A stretch of DNA of 64,000 nucleotides from Cheilinus undulatus (taxonomy: Eukaryota > Chordata > Actinopteri > Labriformes > Labridae), in NCBI RefSeq assembly GCF_018320785.1, contig NC_054875.1, forward strand, positions 4,457,632-4,521,631. Reading direction: 5' to 3'. The notes under the pieces were generated by a model that saw only the letters and a list, made by a program, of their open reading frames with translations, was not told the DNA's origin and did no database searches. The position numbers and the translations under genes are program-made. This document shows, piece after piece, positions 57,601-64,000 of the stretch; position 1 is the first letter of the stretch; every line of letters begins with the position of its first letter.

Positions 57601-60600
57601 AACATGGTGGTTTAGAAATGCATAATTTACTGGACCAATCAAAATAAAGTTCACTGGGTTAATTAGGTTTCATAATCAGCCTGTGTTTGCACACCACTCA
57701 TCAGAACGGTCCAGTCTGTGTTGGCATCTTTTATACTTAGAGATGTGCAACAGCCTACAAATATACATTATAAAGCTTCTAGAGGTTTAAAAAAGTCAGA
57801 GAAAGGAAGCCCCACCATCTGAAAACGGTCATTTAAACTGATCATTTCTACGTCTGTATGTATTTATCAGTTAGTTGAGATGCCCCTTTACTACTCTGAA
57901 GGTTATTCTAGTAAATACAAAGATTGGTTGTCTATGGTTTTGTTGTAATCGTAATTGTAATTGTGAAATGCTTCACATTTGAAATAAGCATCACTGTTAT
58001 GGGGGTAGACATTGGTACACTTGTCTCTTTTAATTGTCAACTCATTAATAAAAAAGAAATCATCAAGGTTGTTATAGTTCAAACCAAATCTAAAATGTAA
58101 AAAAAATGAAAATTAATAAAACTAAACTTTATGAATTTAACAAATACTAACTAAAACTTAATTCTGTGCTTAGAAAACGAGCAAAAAAACTAAAAAAAAA
58201 AAAAGAAAATAGGGAAAAATCTCCTCAGTTTGAGTCTATAAGAGCAGTAGACTGACTGCCATGTTCACCCAAGCATCAGGAGTGTAAATGGTCTGATTTG
58301 ATTGGCCAAGACTTCACACGGTGACTAACTAAAGATCTTAAGGTGTTTTCAAATTTCACACTTGGATTAATAGAATAAAAAGTAAGGAGTAACCTGTGGA
58401 AATGTATTTTAAAAAGTCTAAATTAAATTAAAAACTGAACTAAGCTGACAAACCAGCAGAAAAAAAACCCCAAATAAAAACTAACCTGAAATGTAAACAA
58501 AAAGTGAAAACTAAATATAAATATAAACATAAACAAACAGAAAATCCAACACTATAACAAACTTGGTTATCATGTTTTGTGCATAAATTATGAACTTCTA
58601 ATGTGCCAAACAAAAACTCTGCTCTCCTTCCATGCGCTGTTTTTTGTTCAAATGATAACATTTTTAACGGTGATAAATCTCAGAATTTCTCTAGTTACCT
58701 TTGCCTCATTTCTCTTAGGGTTGAAAATTGAAATTTCACAATTTTGACTTAAAACTGCCTTGACCTGTTTGGACTTTTGTAATATCTTTAAAAAGGATAA
58801 TCCACTTCCTGTCTGGACCAGAAAAAGGAACTTGTTATGGATTGAAAATTAAAGAAATTCCCAGTAAAATGGTGAATGTTTGATAGTACAGGGTTCAGAG
58901 AACTTTTGACTAACCCTCTGAGCTGGATGTGATTTTTATTCTAAGTAAAATGAAACATTAAGGAGCAGCGGTGGATGGTTTTTAGTTCACTGGCTGCAGG
59001 GAGATGCTGCAGTCGTTAAAACAAATGGACAATAAAGAATGAGATTAATTGAGATTGAATAAATATTTCATACACTATTTATGGACCTTTACTACACGGT
59101 TAACCTATAACCCTTTTTACAACATTAAGCGACATATTTAGATTTACAGTGGTTCAATATGTGACTTAAACTGTTGTTTAATTTGTCTGGAAGCACTTTA
59201 TAAATGCCAAGTATGGCTTTGTACAGTTACCTTGTGATTTTTAAATGACAAATCTTTCTTAAAGTGCTTTGACTTTGGATTAAACTCCATCCTTTCAAAC
59301 CTTTTGATGGATTCTATAATGTTAGAGCCTGTTTTACAAAGATTTGCATTTTGTTTTGGTGGTCAATGCATTCAATATGTGTTGGAAAGTGTTGGTTTTA
59401 TTGTGCTAAAACACAAACCCAAACTCCAAGCGAGTAAAGTCAAATCCTGTCAGAAAGCACCATGAAATCCAGGACATCTTCGCCTCTGCACTTTAATTGA
59501 TTTGAAGACTACTAAGCCACCATGAACATTTTCTTAAATGATTCAGTTACACTCTGAGAGAAATCATGGACCTTCTTAAAAGAGCTTCAACTGAAGAAAA
59601 GCAAATGAAAAAAGTTTTATTCATGCCACGTTAATCTTATGCAACTGGTTAGCTTGAATTTTCTTATTTGTTTTTACCAGCTGAAGCAGTGTTGTAGTAG
59701 TAGTAGTTGTTTTGAAATCTCGTGGCTCTGCCTTACTCTACTGCTGCTCTCTTCTTTCCCTCACACAGCAGAGAAGAGCAGCTGTCATAAATGCTGCTCC
59801 AGCTTCATTCAGCTCTTACCTTTGGGAATGTTTGTGAGTTTGGCCTCTGAAATCCGCAGGAATTTCAGCCTCAGTCCGTTAAACGCTCCGGCCTCCAACC
59901 CACTGTTCTTGATTGGATTTCGTCCTAACTCTAATTTGGAAAGATGAAACAATTGATTTTTAAATTTGTAATACCCACAAAGAAGAAAAGATCCATTAAA
60001 GAAGCATTTGCAGCTGATTTGTCAAACTCTGCTCTATATCACCAACTCTTTGGAGTAGATCTCACCGATAACGTTCATGCCGTAAAGTCCAGAAAAAGTC
60101 CCTGATGCGATTTTCTTGATGCGGTTGTCGTGAATGCGCAGCTCCACCAGAGTCGAGGGCAGGTTCTTGGGGACGGCAGTCAGCAGGTTGTGGGATAAAT
60201 AGAGTTTCTGCATACGCTTAAGGGGCAGGAAGGCCCGAGGGTGGATCCTAGAGATCTGATTGTTCACCAACACCAGAGCCTGGGAGGAAAATAGTTGGTC
60301 AATGAGGGGTAACATTCAACCTCCTGAGCATGTGTGAGTCCAAGAGAGGTCAGAGTTCTTGTTCTAATGCTGAGGTCTTCCTATGAAGGATTTGCATACT
60401 TTAATGAGCCTGCAGTGATTCTGCTGTAGACATAACTCCAACTATGAAAAAGGGAGAATAAGCACCACATTGTTTGTTTCTGAATTGCTTGGAATCTTCC
60501 AAAGTTAGAAATTTTAAGCACAATAATTTCCTCGAATATTCTGCCTCTTTTGGCTTCGGCTGAGACGCTTGTTGGCTTGGTGTGACAATTTTATTTAGAC

Positions 60601-62249
60601 ACTAAGCATGTCCTCACATGACCGGAGGAATAATTATAGCCATCAGTGGAGGGAGATTCCTGACTTTTCTGGCAAAAATGGTTTAAAAAACATGCAAAAG
60701 CTTGGAGCCACCTATATTTATGTGCCTAGTTAGGCGGCAACCTTTCCTAGCTCCAACAGCTGTTTGCAAAAGAAAAGGCATAGGTTGGATAACTTTGGGT
60801 GGTAGCAGATGGATGAGTCTGAAAACATAGGATATAGCAGAAGACGCTTAAATTCTTGTGCATAACATAATGAAACCAACCCACATATCTTATGTTTAAC
60901 CCAAACCAGTGTTTTTCTGAGCTGTGACCACACAGATAAAACGACTCAACCAAATCCAGACTGACTGTTGTTTACTAAATGTTCCACTTGTAGGTACAAG
61001 ACTCCTCTGGCAGCTATCAGAGGAGGTTTAAGTTAACCCTTCAAGCTCCAAGCTACGTATTTTCTAACCGTTATTTCTCACCTGTATTTGTTGTCTTAAA
61101 AAGCTGGAAAACATCAACCTTGTGGTGCACAGGTTTGTATGTGGGACACACAGTAAACATAATAAGTAAGATTTTTTTCACGGATTTACCCAAAAGCAAA
61201 AAAAATAAAATAATAATAATAAAATAAAATAAAATAAATCAGTCTGTGGCAAAAAGTCATCAAAATATTAATGTTTACAAAAAAGTCCTTGTGCTTTTGT
61301 GTATTGGATCTACAGTATTTGTGCCATCACTTATAAAGTTCCTGTCTGCAGAGACACAGAGGGCCACGTCACAGGCTCTCTGTCTCTCTTTTTCTCCACT
61401 GTGAGCTGCACAGGCCGTCTCCGGCATGGTTTAAGAGTTACGGCATGGACAGTTTGACAAACATGGCATGATGACAGAACAGCCTGCCATTGGTTGCTAC
61501 CATTATGGCGGTGAGCAGTCAGCAGCTGTCAGCAAAACGTGATCAAGAATGGATAAAAAAGAGATAAAAAGATGTTCAATATCTGATTTACTCATGTGGA
61601 TTCCATCTTTAAAGACCCTGTAGCGCCACATTATGTAATAAATTTTCAATTCATTATGTAATAACCCCGCATTTTGTAAGCCACTAAGCGGTTAGGGTTA
61701 GGCTAAGGTAGTAGGGTATACCCTGGAGCCCACCTTAAGTCCTAGGGTTAAGGTTAGGTGTTTAGTCTAGAGCCCTGAAGGGGGGTTAGGTTTAGGCATA
61801 AGTCACTAAGTGGTTAGGGTTAGGCCAAGGTAGTTGGGTAGGGCATACCTTGGAGCCCACACTAAGTCCTATGGTTAGGGTTATTACATAATGCGACGTT
61901 ATTACATAATGTGGCGCTACAGACCCTAAAATCCAGGCTCAATAGAAACACATGCATAAGGAATTCAAAGGCATGGATATCGTCAATAGAAAGGCACAAA
62001 AGCTAGCTTCAAGAGGAAAAAGTAAGAGGCTATGATTTATGGTTCAAAAGTTATTCAAGTGTTTAGAAACGGTGTCACTCCTCATTGTATACAACAGCGC
62101 TGGTCTGGAAGGGTTAAAAAACAAGTTGGCTCTTACGTAGAGGTTGTTCAGACCCTTGAAGTCGTTCTCTCTGATCTCTGCGATGTGGTTCCCCTGGAGG
62201 TCCAGGAGTCTGGTGTCAGGAGGAAGCTCGTGAGGGACGTAGTATAACC
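54613..62249 (-). CDS. bgn: Biglycan-like small leucine-rich proteoglycan (class I), 3' six coding exons
   Basis: Exons on the minus strand: 62249-62137, 60279-60066, 59930-59820, 57579-57486, 55077-54939, 54804-54613 (TAA). Phases join throughout and give 286 residues; the signal peptide, glycosaminoglycan-attachment region and N-terminal Cys cluster lie beyond 64000. Class I SLRPs are secreted extracellular-matrix proteins that bind collagen and growth factors. Tandem leucine-rich repeats are evident: [127 protein letters not shown]. The C-terminal ear-repeat cysteines (NDFCP and TFHC) are 33 residues apart as in biglycan, and NNIS offers an N-glycosylation site at the biglycan position. 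Asporin and decorin were considered; [19 protein letters not shown] and [10 protein letters not shown] fit biglycan best, while LYLSHN and the short GNM terminus recall asporin. Confidence 0.88.
55101..56303 (+). mobile_element. Tc1-like transposon with about 210-bp inverted repeats
   Basis: 55101-55327 and 56079-56303 are long near-identical inverted repeats (AACTTAAAAACAGAAAGTAA to GCCAAACAGCT). Between them, 55625-55969 on the plus strand keeps the C-terminal half of a Tc1 transposase: [20 protein letters not shown] with a catalytic Asp, and [20 protein letters not shown] with the final acidic residue. The N-terminal half is eroded: the minus-strand ORF 55619-55401 is only a shadow. It lies in the intron between the fourth and fifth biglycan-like exons of this window and ends about 23 nt from a splice acceptor. 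Confidence 0.88.
58065..58560. repeat. A-rich AACTAAA low-complexity repeat
   Basis: Words such as AATAAAACTAAAC, AACTAAAACTTAA, ACTAAATATAAATATAAAC recur on the plus strand. This resembles a common fish AACTAAAAC repeat. Non-coding, in a biglycan-like intron. Confidence 0.5.
61620..61920. mobile_element. MITE with 23-bp inverted ends and TTAGGG-like interior
   Basis: Ends GTAGCGCCACATTATGTAAT and ATTACATAATGTGGCGCTAC are perfectly complementary, flanked by AGACCCT (61613-61619 and 61921-61927). The interior is a duplicated module: AAGC/TCACTAAG.GGTTAGGG, GGCTAAGGTAG, CCTGGAGCCCACC and AAGTCCTA.GGTTA occur twice in direct orientation. TTAGGGTTAGG words recur. Located in the intron between the first two biglycan-like exons of this window. 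Confidence 0.88.
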
Positions 62250-62457
62250 CTACGGAGAAACACACAGATCAGCTTCACCAAGAGCTTTCTAGAGGATGGC
62301 TGATGAACCTCAGCTCTTCCAGTCTTGTGCATGTCAGAGTCGCCTCAGCTAAGACATAGGACTCCACGTTTATCCAGCCATACATGTGTAAATATAGATA
62401 TGTCTGTATTATGTTATCACTGACTACCGTAGACTACATTCTACCATCAGTGCGTTA

Positions 62458-63582
62458 TACACTGCAAATTATTTGGTGCTTACCAAGATTTTTAAACTTG
62501 AATTAAGAAGTGTTAGAAAATTTATCTTGTTTAAAAGTTAATTTCTTATTTTTAGTGTCACTTTTAAGTATGATCTAAAAACCAAGCATGCTCATATCTT
62601 TTTGTCTCAATTAGTCAGAAAGTCCAAAATAACTCTTCAAATAAGCTCCATTAGTTCTCTCACACAGTCTCATCAAAATAGATCTTGTTTCAAGATTCAG
62701 TAACAAACTCAAATTGATGATTTAAGAATGTCACAAAAAGCATCAACCAGCCCCGCCTCGCGCCCAATGCCAGCTGGGATATTTTTAATTTGAATTTTTA
62801 TTCTTCCTTTTTTCTTTTGGATTGTGTTGTCTTCCTTTGGCATTAAGAACATATTTTTGTATGATGATTGCCATTTGCTCTGCGGTGCTAAAGTTTTGTT
62901 TTTGTTTGAGCCATAAAAAGGTCTTGAATGTTGTCAGACTGATTTTGAGAATGTGCAGCAACCTGACTCACTGTTGATTGTGCTGACAGGTTAATAAATG
63001 GTGACAGTTATCATACTCGCCATCCTGGTTGTGATATCAGTAGAAACATTAAGATGTATGGACTAAAAATATGGACTGATTTTAACTTTTATGGTTTAGT
63101 TTTAACATGGGTTTAGACTGGGGCTGCACGGTGGTGCAGGGGTTAGCGCTGTTGCCCCACAGGCAGAAGGTTCCTGGTTCTCTTCCTGGTCAGGGCCTTT
63201 CTGTGTGGAGTTCACATGGCCTCCCTGTAAACGTGTGGGTTGTCTTCAGGTACTCCAAGTTCCTCTGACTACCAAAAACATGCTTGATAGGTTGAATTAT
63301 TAAAAATATATCTGCTTATATTGAGTATGTTTCACTTATTTTCAGGCTGTTGCAAGTTCAGTTTTAAACAATCTCAGCTTAAAACAGCGTTTTCTACTTA
63401 TTTTAACCCTTTTGAAGGGTTCTGTTGACTTACTTATTTCTAGATTTAACAATCTTATTTCAAGATATCTTATCAAGTCAAATCATCTTGCTGCATGGAC
63501 AGATAATTTCACTAGTTTTGAGTAACTTCTTTCTCAGATTTAGTGTTTTTATCTTAAATGAAGGCACCCTTTTTTGCAATGT
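62458..63582. mobile_element. Composite MITE (TACACTGCAAA ends) containing a SINE
   Basis: TACACTGCAAATTATTTGG at the left and the inverse of TACATTGCAAAAAAGGGTG at the right are imperfect inverted repeats starting with TA. The arms share CTTGTTTCAAGAT-type words. A SINE-like block at 63121-63290 is inserted between them. Boundaries are tentative. Confidence 0.45.
63121..63290 (+). repeat. tRNA-derived SINE-like repeat
   Basis: GGGCTGCACGGTGGTGCAGG, GGTTAGCGCTGTTGCCCCAC, GGTTCCTGGTTCTCTTCC and GGGCCTTTCTGTGTGGAGTT appear in the order of a well-known dispersed fish repeat with a tRNA-like head (degenerate A and B boxes). It is a diverged copy without a poly(A) or microsatellite tail. Confidence 0.7.
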
Positions 63583-64000
63583 ACCATTTACTGTGACATA
63601 TGTTACAACACTTTAACTGGTTAGAAGACACTAAAGTGAAATCCAAGTGCAGTCCATTTACAATTAACATGTTTTTGTAATGCTTATATTCACTGTGATG
63701 TTTACATTTTTACAGAAAATTTAAAGTATGATCACAAACTTCAGCAAAACCAGGATGTATTTGGCAGAAGTTGTCCAACTTCCTGTCTGAATTGAAGGAA
63801 GGGTATGCAGCCTTTCTATCACTAACGCTGGACTCAAATTGTCAATGCATCCTCAGATAACTATGAGACCTAACAATGCATTCTCTGTAGGTCTTCTCTT
63901 GCACAGGAGGCTGATTTGCACTTACTAAGGGGGATGGAACCAATCCAAACTGTTACTGGATAAGAGGGGTAAGAAAACCTTGGACTTGTAGCCAGTAAAT

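Noticed and set aside
1-64000. CRISPR arrays, bacterial operons, rRNA or intact tRNA genes
   Set aside because: None seen; the only tRNA-like sequence is the degenerate SINE head at 63121.

Overview
The window looks like a nuclear chromosome segment from a bony (teleost) fish. The genes are split by long AT-rich introns with canonical GT..AG junctions, the proteins are vertebrate-specific, and the dispersed repeats are the usual fish mix: an L2/CR1-type LINE, Tc1/mariner copies, hAT-type elements with 8-bp target duplications, a piggyBac-like MITE and a tRNA-derived SINE. All exon coordinates were derived by hand from splice sites and checked for reading-frame continuity.

Five protein-coding loci are supported. 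(1) 189-14594, plus strand: the last 12 coding exons of a voltage-gated potassium channel beta subunit (kcnab2-like, aldo-keto reductase fold). Its penultimate intron carries an L2 LINE inserted into an older hAT copy. (2) 32892-25303, minus strand: dedd, a death-effector-domain nuclear protein, in four coding exons, with a probable untranslated first exon near 36.8-37.1 kb. (3) and (4) 46105-39394 and 52776-49073, minus strand: two tandem paralogues of the LRAT/PLAAT (HRASLS) thiol acyltransferase family with the same four-exon architecture and a shared CCAAT-containing promoter block. (5) 62249-54613, minus strand: the last six coding exons of a biglycan-like class I small leucine-rich proteoglycan whose 5' end lies beyond 64000.

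Loci 1 and 2 converge on a largely featureless stretch (about 20.3-25.3 kb). Loci 2 to 5 all point the same way. Apart from the two acyltransferase paralogues, the neighbours have no obvious shared pathway.

The most interesting biological signal is in the acyltransferase pair. Neither protein has the hydrophobic C-terminal anchor typical of the family. The 39-46 kb copy instead begins with an N-myristoylation-type motif (MGLQQS) and ends in a CaaX-type box (CILS), so it may be held on membranes by lipids at both ends. The rest of the window is dominated by transposons, many with intact target-site duplications that allow nesting order to be read.
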